Shown: positions 44,542-53,779, numbered from the stretch's first letter. The stretch is DNA of 64,000 bases from Planctomycetota bacterium (GCA_030616775.1 JAUWWQ010000010.1:1-64000); one strand, 5' to 3'. Notes: generated by a model from the sequence alone, not told the origin. Numbers and translations: made by a program.

Positions 44542-45768
44542 ATGTACGCCACTAGAACAATTTTGGCTGTGGTGGCAATAGTAGGCGCCATACCTTTGCT
44601 TGTGAGCACTAGCAAAGCGGAGGCCATCAGTAATCCAAGTTTTGAAGAAGAGCACGACGGAACGATGCCAAACGGGCAGAGTACGGCTGGGAACCCCGAC
44701 TGGGGTATGCCTGACGACTGGGTGTGGCGAAAGGTCGGGTATATGAACGGACACGGCGTGCGTGGCGCCACAGCGTGGACGACCGACGGTGAATGGTGCT
44801 TAAATTCATTCGCCTCAACTGAAGGAGCGCACGAAGTCGGCGATTATCTGGAGTTCTACCAAACTGTCGACCTTACCGACATCACGGCAATATCATTCGA
44901 CGTGAAACTATACACTCACGATTATACCATTTCGTACTTCGCTGTCGATTCGGACAAGCTATGGACGGAGAGTACGCCTGGGGAATACCATGGTGTGACG
45001 GTAGACGTGAGTAGTTACTCGGGCTCACACGAGCTAGTACTGGGGGTTGAGGTTACAACGGCCTTTGGTAGTGGGGGCACCGCTGACGGACGGACGTGGT
45101 TTGATACTCTCGCAATAGACGTCACTTTCGGGAGCACGCCTATTATAGATGGTGTGATCTCACCCTCAGAGTACACGGATGCAAATTGGCTGGTGTTTTC
45201 GACGTCTGGCGGAGACTGCACCGTCTACTATAAGCATGACGGAACGACCCTATACGTAGCTTTCGACGTTCCAAACCTGGATGATGAGAGTGCCGTTCAA
45301 ATCTTTGTCGACCCTGATAATGACGGCGGCGATACCCCACGGATAAATGATTATCGGTTTACAATCTCCCGAAGATCGGGCGACAATGAGTATGGAGAGA
45401 ATGAGGGAAACAACACCGACTGGGGAGTTTGGGGGCCGCCGCCCCACAATTGGATCGGCGCGCACGAGGACCTTGTAAGCACTTGGAATGCAGAGTTTGC
45501 CATACCGTATGAGAAGCTGGGGATCACTCCAGGCGTGCCGGACACTATAGGAATAGCGTTCTATAACGCGTGGACGGCAACGGGTGACCATGCCTGGCCT
45601 GGCAACATGCACTATATGATGCCCTCGACATGGCGCACAGCCGTGTCATCAGACTTGTGGAGTCTACCGATCCCCGCTGTCTCCGAATGGGGTCTCGTTG
45701 TGATGCTGCTACTGGTGCTGGCGGCTGGGACGATTGTCATCAGGCGGCGTCGGGCCGCGGTTGCGTAA
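44542..45768 (+). CDS. Secreted protein with IPTL-CTERM-like sorting signal
   Basis: A 408-residue protein with a signal peptide (about residues 1-27), an N-terminal beta-rich domain (SNPSFEEEHDG..) and a second domain from about 205 (DGVISPSEYTDANWLVF, TLYVAFDVPNLDD) that resembles CBM9-like sugar-binding modules. The C-terminus is IPAVSEWGLVVMLLLVLAAG followed by RRRRA, a variant of the IPTLSEWG sorting signal recognised by exosortase H. An XrtH-like exosortase lies 830 bases downstream. A GGAGGTGATG site precedes the start. Its sequence looks less GC-rich than its neighbours. Confidence 0.82.
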   Translation: MYATRTILAVVAIVGAIPLLVSTSKAEAISNPSFEEEHDGTMPNGQSTAGNPDWGMPDDWVWRKVGYMNGHGVRGATAWTTDGEWCLNSFASTEGAHEVGDYLEFYQTVDLTDITAISFDVKLYTHDYTISYFAVDSDKLWTESTPGEYHGVTVDVSSYSGSHELVLGVEVTTAFGSGGTADGRTWFDTLAIDVTFGSTPIIDGVISPSEYTDANWLVFSTSGGDCTVYYKHDGTTLYVAFDVPNLDDESAVQIFVDPDNDGGDTPRINDYRFTISRRSGDNEYGENEGNNTDWGVWGPPPHNWIGAHEDLVSTWNAEFAIPYEKLGITPGVPDTIGIAFYNAWTATGDHAWPGNMHYMMPSTWRTAVSSDLWSLPIPAVSEWGLVVMLLLVLAAGTIVIRRRRAAVA

Positions 45769-45795
45769 CTGCTAGGAGTCGTGCGAAGTCGCGTA

Positions 45796-45914
45796 GCAGC
45801 CTGTTGAAAAATGTAGCGTCGCCCCTTGTGGGCGACGAAAAGCGCCTTATAGCGCCACCCACGAGGGGTGGCGCTACACTTGGGCGACGGGAAGCGACTT
45901 CTTCAACAGGCTGC
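45796..45914. repeat. MITE-like element with CAGCCTGTTGAA ends
   Basis: A 119-base element bounded by perfect 13-base inverted repeats (GCAGCCTGTTGAA / TTCAACAGGCTGC). Inside are two hairpins, GTCGCCCCTTGTGGGCGAC and AGCGCCACCCACGAGGGGTGGCGCT. It has no coding capacity. Confidence 0.85.
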
Positions 45915-46015
45915 CAGGCAAACGTGTGTGCTAACGGCGGAGTGAACGTCGAGTCGGCGGGTGGCCCGGCAGCCGGTAAGAGGCCCCCCTGAGTCCCCCC
46001 TTGGCAAGGGGGGAT

Positions 46016-46279
46016 GGGTCCGTGACAGAATCGGCGGGTGGGGTCGCAGGCTGAAGGCCTGCACCGTAATAGCCGGGGGCAAGCGCAGCGCCGCCCCCGG
46101 ATGGTGCCGCCACCGAACCGCCCAACCCTGAAAGGGTCGTCTATTCTCTGCGGCGTGTGCAACGGGACGTATATGCGACCCCTACAGGGTCGAATGGAAC
46201 GGGTGTTGGAGTAACCGTGGGCGGCGTCCGGCCTCGGCCGGACTTGCCCACGGCTACTATAGGTCAGCCTTTCAGGCTG
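46016..46279. repeat. Composite multi-hairpin repeat, copy 2 (inverted)
   Basis: A reverse-orientation copy of 39855-40122 with the same series of hairpins in mirrored order, including AACCCTGAAAGGGTCGTCTATTCTC and GTGGGCGGCGTCCGGCC. Differences are scattered, and several are paired so that stems persist. Confidence 0.85.
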
Positions 46280-46469
46280 TAACAGCGTACGGCGATGAAG
46301 CTGCCTAGACTGTCACGGTCCCACGGGGGATGTGGGGGCGGCTGGCGTGTTGGGGCTTGCGGTGGTAGTATCAGCGGCGGTGAGGTGCGATTTGTGCTGG
46401 TAACTCACAGGTCGCACGATGCTCGGAACGCGGAGGTCCGCGTCCCGGCGCGCCGGGAAAGCCTGCGGA

Positions 46470-46590
46470 TCGGGCATGGAGCGCCGCGCAGGCTAAAGCC
46501 TGCGGCTCGGAAATGGAACGCCGCGCAGGCTAGCGCCTGCGGCTCCGAAATGCTCGACACCGCGCAGGCTGAAGCCTGCGGCTCGGGTGT
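46470..46590. repeat. Four tandem GCAGGCT palindromes
   Basis: Four copies of a 27-31-base unit (CGCGCAGGCTGAAGCCTGCGGCTCGG and variants) in a row, directly before the exosortase start codon. Each is a small hairpin. Confidence 0.85.
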
Positions 46591-46599
46591 GAGACGCCG

Positions 46600-47259
46600 G
46601 TGAGTACGCGACGCAAGCGCAAAAAAAAGCAGGCATCGAAGCTCCCGTCCCGAGATTTGTCCGCACAGACCTCGGGGCGGGAGCTTGCTTATGATGCCGC
46701 CAGGCGGGAACCCGGGGCCTTTCGCCGATGGGTCCGGGCGAAGCGGCCGGTCTTGGGATTCGTCCTGCTGTTTGCAATCCTGATGGGCGTTTTCTACGCG
46801 ATCACATTCCTGCCGGTTATGAACATGAACGTGTTCCCCGCTTACATGCGTTTCAACGCCCAGGCCTCCGTCGTGATCCTGAACGTGTTCGGTGAGGGGG
46901 CCGACACCCACGGCACTATGGTCACCTCGCCCCGATTTTCGGTGGACATTCAACACGGCTGCGACGCGATCGAGCCCTCGGCGCTGTTTATCGCGGCTGT
47001 TCTGGCCTTCCCTGCGCCGATATACTCCAAGCTTCCGGGCCTGCTCCTGGGGACGGTCGCCCTTGGCCTGGTCAACCTGGCCCGAATCGTTACCCTTTTC
47101 TACACGGGCATCTATTACCCCAGGGCGTTCCAGGCGATGCACGTTGACGTGTGGCAGCCGGTGTTCATCCTCCTGGCGCTTGTCTTCTGGGTGATGTGGG
47201 CCTGGTGGGCTACGCGAAGCAGGACTTCACAGTCTGATGTTTCCGGCGAAACGGCTTAG
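46600..47259 (+). CDS. xrtH: Exosortase, XrtH-like
   Basis: A 219-residue integral membrane transpeptidase. After a charged start of about 50 residues come about five helices. The catalytic residues of the exosortase/archaeosortase family are present: Cys121 in GCDAIEP, Arg162 in NLARIVTLF and His181 in HVDVWQP. The presence of an IPTL-type substrate close by favours the XrtH class, which processes such C-terminal signals. Start is GTG 46600, right after the tandem palindromes. It overlaps the next gene by 23 bases. Confidence 0.88.
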   Translation: MSTRRKRKKKQASKLPSRDLSAQTSGRELAYDAARREPGAFRRWVRAKRPVLGFVLLFAILMGVFYAITFLPVMNMNVFPAYMRFNAQASVVILNVFGEGADTHGTMVTSPRFSVDIQHGCDAIEPSALFIAAVLAFPAPIYSKLPGLLLGTVALGLVNLARIVTLFYTGIYYPRAFQAMHVDVWQPVFILLALVFWVMWAWWATRSRTSQSDVSGETA

Positions 47260-47857
47260 CGGCTTTTTTCTGCGCTGCGTACTTTATTACGCGATTTTGG
47301 TCATACCCTGGCCGGGATTGATGGACGGGTATCGTACCTTCTTCCGGGCCGGTGGGAATCTGCTGTTCAAGTCGTTCGGTGACGGCGGTTCCGTCTCCTT
47401 CGAGCCGCTCTCGTCTCTCGACCACGCCCAGGACACCAGGTTGGTGCTCAGGAAGACCAAGCCCTTTTCGGTCAGCGGCGACATGGACATCAAGAGCGTC
47501 TACGTGGGGTACAGGCCGACGATCTTTCTTATTGCCCTGGTTCTGGCCGCCCCGGTGCCCTGGTCGCGTCGATTGTGGGCCCTGTTGTGGGGTCTAGTCC
47601 TGGTCAACGCATTTGTGGCATTTCGAGTCTGGCTCCAGCTTGTCAATGCCTACAGCGATCCCAACGCTCTGGCCCTTTATTCCCTTGGCCCGTTTTGGAA
47701 GGGCATGCTCAGGGCGGCGGTTCTGGTTCTGTTTCGTGCCCCGGCGGCCCATTATGTCGTTCCGATGTTCATCTGGATGCTGGTGACCTTCCGCCGTGGC
47801 GATCTGCAACGCATGTTCGCTCGCCAGAAAAGGACGGCGAACGCCAAGACGGCTTAA
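47237..47857 (+). CDS. Exosortase-associated membrane protein
   Basis: A 206-residue protein with a membrane helix at about residues 10-30, an extracytoplasmic stretch (about 35-95) and three further helices. I recognise no family. Overlap with the exosortase gene implies translational coupling, so a role in sorting or in anchoring is likely. Confidence 0.7.
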   Translation: MFPAKRLSGFFLRCVLYYAILVIPWPGLMDGYRTFFRAGGNLLFKSFGDGGSVSFEPLSSLDHAQDTRLVLRKTKPFSVSGDMDIKSVYVGYRPTIFLIALVLAAPVPWSRRLWALLWGLVLVNAFVAFRVWLQLVNAYSDPNALALYSLGPFWKGMLRAAVLVLFRAPAAHYVVPMFIWMLVTFRRGDLQRMFARQKRTANAKTA

Positions 47858-47890
47858 TCACACCGGGCGATTCCGTAGTATCCTGTCGGT

Positions 47891-48724
47891 ATGAGAACAG
47901 ACGAGACTGCCTCCACCTGCGCCAGGGTTGCTATTGCACCTGGTATCGAGAACAAGAGTGTTCGTGCTCGAGCGGCGGTACTGGCCGAAGAGCTGGGACT
48001 CCCTTTCATAGGCAGTGACCTGCCATCGGCGGAAACGCCCGAGCTTCTGCTGGTCGTTGGTGAGCGTCGTTTGGAGCTACGTGAGGCGGGGCGGGGTTCG
48101 ATGGGGCCGATCTTCGTCGATTTTGTCCGCGGCCCGGTGGGCTTCCGGCGACGGTCAGGCCAATCACGCCGCCAGCCGATTGGTCTGGCCGTCGGTCTAC
48201 CACGCGGACCGCTGACGGTGGTGGATGCGACTGCGGGCCTGGCACAGGATTCGTTTCTCCTGGCCAGCTTGGGGTGCACTGTTATCGCGGTGGAGCGTTC
48301 CCCGGTGCTTGGCGCATTGATTCGTGACGGGCTACGGCGTGCCAGAGCCGAGGGATCCCCGGAGGCCGTCGCCGTTGTTGGCCGGATCACGTTCATCGCC
48401 GCCGACGCCCGCAACGTCCTGGCGAGGATGACCGGTACGACCGCACCGGAAGTCGTCTATATTGATCCGATGTACCCGCCGAAGAAGAAAACTGCGCTGC
48501 CCAAGAAAGAGATGCGGATCTGTCGTCGGCTGGTGGGCGATGATCGGGACGCCGGTGAACTCCTGATGATAGCGCGCCAGGTCGCCACGCGGCGCGTTGT
48601 GGTAAAAAGGCATCCGTACGCGGCGCCGCTCGCACCCCGTCCGACAATCCAGTTTTCCGGGAAGAAAGTCCGCTATGACGTCTACCCTCCTGTTGGATAT
48701 CGCCTACCTCGACTACGATGTTAA
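47891..48724 (+). CDS. rsmJ: 16S rRNA (guanine(1516)-N2)-methyltransferase
   Basis: A 277-residue SAM-dependent methyltransferase. FVDFVRGPVGFRR and DATAGLAQDSFLLASLGC (SAM loop) precede the catalytic VYIDPMYPPKKKTALPKKEMR, which is typical of RsmJ/YhiQ. It modifies G1516 of 16S rRNA. It runs about 50 codons beyond the catalytic core and overlaps a flavin-reductase fragment at its 3' end. Confidence 0.87.
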   Translation: MRTDETASTCARVAIAPGIENKSVRARAAVLAEELGLPFIGSDLPSAETPELLLVVGERRLELREAGRGSMGPIFVDFVRGPVGFRRRSGQSRRQPIGLAVGLPRGPLTVVDATAGLAQDSFLLASLGCTVIAVERSPVLGALIRDGLRRARAEGSPEAVAVVGRITFIAADARNVLARMTGTTAPEVVYIDPMYPPKKKTALPKKEMRICRRLVGDDRDAGELLMIARQVATRRVVVKRHPYAAPLAPRPTIQFSGKKVRYDVYPPVGYRLPRLRC

Positions 48725-48839
48725 AGATGCGGTGTCCTCGGGTGATCACAATCTCTACGTGGGCCAGGTTGTCGCCGATGGCGTGGTCGAGCACCCCAAA
48801 CCTTACACGCATCTGCGCATGAACGGGCTGTCGTACTGA
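48675..48839 (+). pseudogene. Flavin-reductase-like C-terminal fragment
   Basis: The frame reads LDIAYLDYDVKDAVSSGDHN, then LYVGQVVADGVVEHPKPYTHLRMNGLSY and a stop. The HNLYVGQVV and PLTHL-like pieces match the end of flavin reductase (FMN-binding split-barrel) proteins. It lacks the first two thirds of the domain and overlaps the end of rsmJ, so it is a remnant left by deletion. Confidence 0.6.
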
Positions 48840-48867
48840 TGGAGCGCGGCGATGCCCGCAAGCCGCA

Positions 48868-49173
48868 TCAACTTTGTTTGAGCTTCTCCTCCACGCTGCG
48901 GACCTTATCCTCCATGGTTTGCTTCCGATCAGTGCGCGTACCCAGCTTGATCGTCGTCGATATGCGCGGCGCGCCCATCTCGTGGATGACCTCGTGGCAG
49001 CGTTTCACGGCGGCAAGGACCTTGTCCCAATCACCTTCGACGGTCGTACCGTAGGCGTGAAGACGGGGGTTGAGCCCCGCCTCGGTCAGGACCGGCTGGC
49101 ATGCGGCGACGTACCGCGAGACCGATACCCCCACTCCAATCGGCACCACACAGAGGTCCAGAATAACGTTCAT
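48868..49173 (-). CDS. MTH1187-family thiamine-binding protein
   Basis: A 101-residue ferredoxin-like protein: VILDLCVVPIGVGVSVSRYV, RLHAYGTTVEGDWDKVLAAVKRCHEVIHEMG and RISTTIKLGTRTD match the MTH1187/YkoF-like family that binds thiamine or related molecules. Start at ATG 49173 after AAAGGAGG. The gene has no obvious partner. Confidence 0.9.
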   Translation of the reverse strand: MNVILDLCVVPIGVGVSVSRYVAACQPVLTEAGLNPRLHAYGTTVEGDWDKVLAAVKRCHEVIHEMGAPRISTTIKLGTRTDRKQTMEDKVRSVEEKLKQS

Positions 49174-49337
49174 GATCGTGGCCTCCTTTGTATCGCACAT
49201 ATTATATGCAGCTTGGACCTGAAACACCTGTTATGATTGCGGCTGCCATAGTGCTATGCACGGAGGAGTGCGACGGTTCGCGCTCAGGACGTGTGTTGAC
49301 ATGGCTGGTTACGACAGGAGAGCCTTGCCACCCAGTT

Positions 49338-49362
49338 AGCGGCCGGCCCCTATGCCGGCCGC
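49338..49362. repeat. GGCCGGC palindrome
   Basis: AGCGGCCGGCCCCTATGCCGGCCGCGCG, related to the copies near 17588 and 53846. Confidence 0.7.
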
Positions 49363-49438
49363 GCGAAATCCTCCGACTACAAACGGCACTATGGCCTTTG
49401 TCGAGCTCATCCTGAAACGGGCACTCACACACTCGGCT

Positions 49439-50359
49439 CTACGAGGTGTGTGGTTCGATGTGCACGAGCACGTCGGCGACTTGGGGCCATCTTGCGATGA
49501 CCACACCCTTGACGGCGTGTGCGATCTCGTGGGCTTTGTTAACGGTCAGAGTTGGATCGACCTCCAGGTGCAAATCCACGTAGAGATTGGGCCCCATCTT
49601 CCGAACGAGCACCTTCTCGACTAACTTCGCCCCCTCCGCCTCCAGAGCAACCGTGGAGATGGAATCGATCAGCGTCGTGTCGGGCGTGGTATCCATCAGC
49701 TCATTGACCGCGGACCGGGCAAACTTGAGACCGTTAACCGCGATCACAAGGCAGGCGGCAAGAGCCGCGCAGTCGTCGGCAGCCGCGTAGCGCTCACCGC
49801 CAACCAGTGCGATCGTGATGCCACAGGCAGCCACCGCAGAGGTCAGCGCATCGCTGCGGTGATGCCAGGCATCCACGATGATTGCCGTGCTGCCGATCCG
49901 CCTGGCGATCCGCGATTCGTAGCGGTACATGGTCTCTTTGATGACGACAACGACTAAGAGTACGACAAGCGTATAGGCAGCCGGGATTTGATGCGGCGTC
50001 CGAATTCCCTCAGCGGACTGTATCGCGATGACAGCGGCTGCACCGATCAACATCGCCGCCACGGCCAGTGCAGCGAGTGGTTCAGCCTTGCCGTGTCCGT
50101 AAGGATGACTCTCGTCCGCCGGCTTCGACGCCATGACCAGCCCGCCCCACACGATGGCCGAGCTGAAGATATCACCGAGGGACTCGATGGCATCGGCGAT
50201 AAGTGCCTGCGAATGGCCGACGATACCGGTCACCAGCTTGACGATGGTCAGGCTCCCGTTAAGAGCCACGCTGATCGTCGACGCTCGCTGACCTTGTGCT
50301 AGGGGATCGTCCACGCACCCAATGTACCGGACGTCGACCAGTTTGGCACGGCCGGCCAC
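49439..50359 (-). CDS. Cation diffusion facilitator family transporter
   Basis: A 306-residue CDF protein with six helices and a C-terminal cytoplasmic domain. Metal-site motifs are seen: ADAIESLGD in helix 2, HPYGHGKAEPLA after it, and DAWHHRSDALTS in helix 5, which suggests Zn2+ or similar export. GTG 50359 starts the frame, and helix 1 begins near residue 30, so a start a few codons later is possible. Confidence 0.92.
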   Translation of the reverse strand: MAGRAKLVDVRYIGCVDDPLAQGQRASTISVALNGSLTIVKLVTGIVGHSQALIADAIESLGDIFSSAIVWGGLVMASKPADESHPYGHGKAEPLAALAVAAMLIGAAAVIAIQSAEGIRTPHQIPAAYTLVVLLVVVVIKETMYRYESRIARRIGSTAIIVDAWHHRSDALTSAVAACGITIALVGGERYAAADDCAALAACLVIAVNGLKFARSAVNELMDTTPDTTLIDSISTVALEAEGAKLVEKVLVRKMGPNLYVDLHLEVDPTLTVNKAHEIAHAVKGVVIARWPQVADVLVHIEPHTS

Positions 50360-50505
50360 CGGCGAAGGGGCGGGGTGGAGTGGTTGCGGAGCAGCGGGTT
50401 CGTCCGATCCCGTACACCTATCGTGCCTCCAGCGGTGCGTGCGTCCTTAATATCGACAGTGAAGGTTGAGCGACGGGGCCTGGTGGGCTACCTTTCGTAA
50501 CAGGA

Positions 50506-50695
50506 GTACCGTGTTTCATAAATAGTGCGACGATGATCCTGACTACGCTGTGCCGAGAATCCTTTCTCGGCACCTGCCAGAGGACCGAGAAGGGATTCTC
50601 GGTCCAGCGAGCAGACTGAAGCCCGCGCAGGTTGACGTCCGCGCAGGCTTCAAGCCTGCGGATCAGATAGTCGCGAGACTTGTGAAACACGGTAC
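50506..50695. repeat. Palindromic element, CCGTGTTTC family, long copy with inserted GCAGGCT palindrome
   Basis: A 190-base element from GTACCGTGTTTCAT to GTGAAACACGGTAC. The core has two ACCGAGAA-type hairpins and a GCAGGCTTCAAGCCTGC palindrome, so two repeat families are nested. Its right end abuts the possible start codon of moeA. Confidence 0.85.
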
Positions 50696-51946
50696 ATGAG
50701 TGACGATGTGTCGTTGGCTGAGTACCGTGGTGCCATGATCGACGTTGACGAAGCGTACAAGGTCCTTTTTGCAAATATCAAACCCCTTGGGACCGAGCAG
50801 GTCCCATTGGAGGCTGCCCTATATCGCACACTTGCTGCGCCGGTGCGCTGTGACGTGGACTTTCCGCCGTTTGACAAGTCCGCGATGGATGGCTACGCGA
50901 TCCGAGCCGCAGATGTTGCATCCGCACCGGTAACACTGAAGGTTGTGGGGCAGATTGCAGCCGGCAGCATCTCGGAGAAGGCCCTCACATCCGGCGGAGC
51001 CATGCAGATCAACACCGGCGCGCCGATGCCACCAGGGGCTGACGCGGTCGTTCGTGTCGAACTAACCAAGCTGACCGGGTCAGGTGAGGCGGTCTTGATC
51101 CGCGAGTCAGTCCCGCCGGGCAAGTTTATTACCCCGCGGGCAACGTACACATCGGCCGGGCAGACTGTGCTGGAGGCCGGCACCCGGATGACACCGCTTG
51201 CGATCGGCTCGGCGGCGACGGCAGGTGCCACCCGCGTAACAGTGTATCGCCGTCCGAAGGCGGCGATTCTGGCGACAGGAGACGAACTCGTCGAGATCGA
51301 TCGGAGGCCCGTCGGTGCCCAGATCCGCGATTCTAATCGACATCTGCTTGCGGCGTTGATCACGTCCGCGCATGCCGAGCCCGTAGCTCTAACCACGGCA
51401 CGCGACGATCGGGAGTCACTGCGCGAGCAGATCCTCGCGGGGTACAGATCGGATGTGCTATGCATCACCGGCGGGGTATCGATGGGCGCCTTCGACTTCG
51501 TACCTGAGGTTCTGGAGGCCTGTGGTGCCAGATTTCATATTCGCAAAATGGCGATCAAACCGGGGCGGCCCACGATCTTCGCAACATCTCCCACCGGGAC
51601 GCTGATCTTCGGGCTGCCGGGCAATCCAGCCAGCGCATTTGTGGGTTTTGAGCTGCTGGTCAGGCCGGCTCTTGGGGCGTTGGAGGGCCGCCCGGGTGCG
51701 GTGCCGCGAGGCGTGCGAGCGACGCTTCGTGGATCCGTCCAATCAACCACCAATCGTCGCGCCTATGTGCCGGCGCGGGCCTTCGTCGGTGACGATGGTG
51801 AGAGGGTGGTGGAGACGTTATCCTGGCATGGATCCGGGGATTCATTCGGCATGGCCGCGGCGAATGCCCTTATCGTCCAGCCGCCAGAGATGGACGCGGC
51901 GACGAGCGGGGCAGACGTTTCGATCCTCTTGCTTGACCGGACGTGA
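50696..51946 (+). CDS. moeA: Molybdopterin molybdotransferase
   Basis: A 416-residue MoeA/Gephyrin-type enzyme that inserts molybdate into molybdopterin. Motifs are FDKSAMDGYAI, NTGAPMPPGADAVV, the GDELV segment, DSNRHLLAALI, ITGGVSMG and FGLPGNPASAF, with the C-terminal domain IV after about residue 340. The ATG at 50696 lies just inside the boundary of the repeat element; homologs usually begin near the in-frame ATG at 50735, which may be the real start. Confidence 0.92.
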   Translation: MSDDVSLAEYRGAMIDVDEAYKVLFANIKPLGTEQVPLEAALYRTLAAPVRCDVDFPPFDKSAMDGYAIRAADVASAPVTLKVVGQIAAGSISEKALTSGGAMQINTGAPMPPGADAVVRVELTKLTGSGEAVLIRESVPPGKFITPRATYTSAGQTVLEAGTRMTPLAIGSAATAGATRVTVYRRPKAAILATGDELVEIDRRPVGAQIRDSNRHLLAALITSAHAEPVALTTARDDRESLREQILAGYRSDVLCITGGVSMGAFDFVPEVLEACGARFHIRKMAIKPGRPTIFATSPTGTLIFGLPGNPASAFVGFELLVRPALGALEGRPGAVPRGVRATLRGSVQSTTNRRAYVPARAFVGDDGERVVETLSWHGSGDSFGMAAANALIVQPPEMDAATSGADVSILLLDRT

Positions 51947-51992
51947 TGCTCACGGTCGAGCTCATACCGGTTATCCTTAGGGTAGGTACCCG

Positions 51993-53762
51993 TTGAATCG
52001 GCAGGCGCGTTTGACTGGAACTGAAAACCGCGACGAGCGATCTCGCTTCGCCGTCAAAGCCGGGCTTACCATCGAGACTCATCGGGCGATGGTGCTGCTA
52101 TCGCTGTCGTCACTTTTCCTGATGAGCCTGATCTTTGCCCCGATCGGGTTGTGGCCTTTATCGTTTGTGTGTCTTGTTCCGTGGCTGATCCTCGTCGGTG
52201 GAGCGAGTCGGGCGCCGCGGGTCTATTTCCATAGCTACATGCTTGGCCTGGCGTTTTTTCTGCTCAACATGCGTTGGCTATCTACGGCGACAGGTTTTGG
52301 GTATCTGGCACTTTCGGTCTACCTGGCCTGTTACTTTCCGCTGGTTGCGTGTCCGGTGCGGCACGTGGTTCGCCGTCGGCGGTGGCCGCTAGCGTTGGCC
52401 CTGCCACTTGTCTGGACCGGCAGCGAAATGTTGCGCGCCGTGGTGCTCTCGGGGTTTCCCTGGTTTTTCCTGTCTCACAGTCTCCATGGGGTGCTGACGC
52501 TCATTCAAGTGAGCGATCTGGTCGGTGCGTACGGTGTGAGCTTCATGGTAGCAGCTATCAACGGTGCGATTGCCGATGTGGTCTTCGCAACGATTGTGTC
52601 GCGCCGGGCGGAGCACTCGGGGTCTGGTGTGCGAGGCGTTCGGTTCAGCCTTATCTTTGCCGCGGCCCTGGTGATCTGTGTCGTGATCTACGGTCAGGTG
52701 CAGTTGCATCGCAACACAACGACCGATGGGCCCAAGATAGCTATCATTCAAGGCGATTACATCGACACAGTCTACCGCCAGCGAGTCAAAGACCATGACC
52801 GGGCAACCCCCGAGGAGAGGATGCACACCTATCTTTCGATGCTCCGGGCGAGCACCGCTGAGAAACCTGATCTGTATCTTCTGCCCGAGACGCCTTGGAT
52901 CATGTATCTCAATCCGGAGGTCCGGGATTTTATCCCGCTTGCTCGGGCCAGTTTTGCTGCGTTGCAGGAACATTCCTCTCGGAACAACGGCGTGGTGGTC
53001 ACGGGGAGTGCCACGCGAATCCCGACACCTTATGACCTTTTGACCGAGGAGCGGCGGTACAACTCAGCGACGGTGTTTCAGCCGGAGGGCTCCGAACCGC
53101 AGCGCTATGACAAAGTTCACCTGGTCTACTTCGGCGAGATCGTGCCGTTTCGCTTCGGCCGGCTCCGATTCCTCTACTTCTGGCTCAACTGGATCATGCC
53201 GTTCAGCGGCCCGGATGGGGACTTTGAGTACTCGTCGACCCCGGGGAGCGGGTTTCACCACTTCAGCTTCCAGGCCCCGTCGCAGGGCGGACAACGTTAT
53301 CGCTTCGGTATTCCCATCTGCTACGAAGACGTGATGCCATATATCAGCCGTGAGTTTGTCTGTGGGGGGTCGAATGAGAAACGGGTTGATTTCCTGTTGA
53401 ATATCAGCAACGACGGATGGTTCGGGCGTGGGATCCGGCAGTGGCGCCCCCAGCAGTGGCAGCATCTGGCCATCTGCGTGTTTCGAGCAGTCGAAAACCG
53501 CGTCGGGATCGCCCGGGCAGTCAACACCGGCATTAGCGGTTTTATTCAGCCCAACGGCCGGGTGCATGACCTGATTGCCGGGAATCCGTCGACGCCGTGG
53601 CCGGGGGAGTGCGGCATTGTGGCGGCCAACGTGGGAGTTGACTCGCGGTTTACCGTCTATTCACGCTACGGTGACTGGTTTGCGTGGGGTTGTGCCCTGA
53701 TGTGGCTTGTGCTGTTTATCGACTACTGGATCGTTCGGGCACGAACCCACAGCGACGAGTGA
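51993..53762 (+). CDS. lnt: Apolipoprotein N-acyltransferase
   Basis: A 589-residue inner-membrane enzyme that adds the third acyl chain to lipoproteins. Eight or so helices precede the nitrilase-like domain. The catalytic triad residues are visible as Glu in LPETPW, Lys in YDKVHLVYFGE and Cys in PICYEDVM. The start is TTG at 51993 or ATG 52089; residues 1-32 are charged and may not be translated. Many probable lipoproteins in this window would be its substrates. The HEAT gene follows 17 bases later. Confidence 0.92.
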   Translation: MNRQARLTGTENRDERSRFAVKAGLTIETHRAMVLLSLSSLFLMSLIFAPIGLWPLSFVCLVPWLILVGGASRAPRVYFHSYMLGLAFFLLNMRWLSTATGFGYLALSVYLACYFPLVACPVRHVVRRRRWPLALALPLVWTGSEMLRAVVLSGFPWFFLSHSLHGVLTLIQVSDLVGAYGVSFMVAAINGAIADVVFATIVSRRAEHSGSGVRGVRFSLIFAAALVICVVIYGQVQLHRNTTTDGPKIAIIQGDYIDTVYRQRVKDHDRATPEERMHTYLSMLRASTAEKPDLYLLPETPWIMYLNPEVRDFIPLARASFAALQEHSSRNNGVVVTGSATRIPTPYDLLTEERRYNSATVFQPEGSEPQRYDKVHLVYFGEIVPFRFGRLRFLYFWLNWIMPFSGPDGDFEYSSTPGSGFHHFSFQAPSQGGQRYRFGIPICYEDVMPYISREFVCGGSNEKRVDFLLNISNDGWFGRGIRQWRPQQWQHLAICVFRAVENRVGIARAVNTGISGFIQPNGRVHDLIAGNPSTPWPGECGIVAANVGVDSRFTVYSRYGDWFAWGCALMWLVLFIDYWIVRARTHSDE

Positions 53763-53779
53763 GGCGCTGAGATCCGTTC

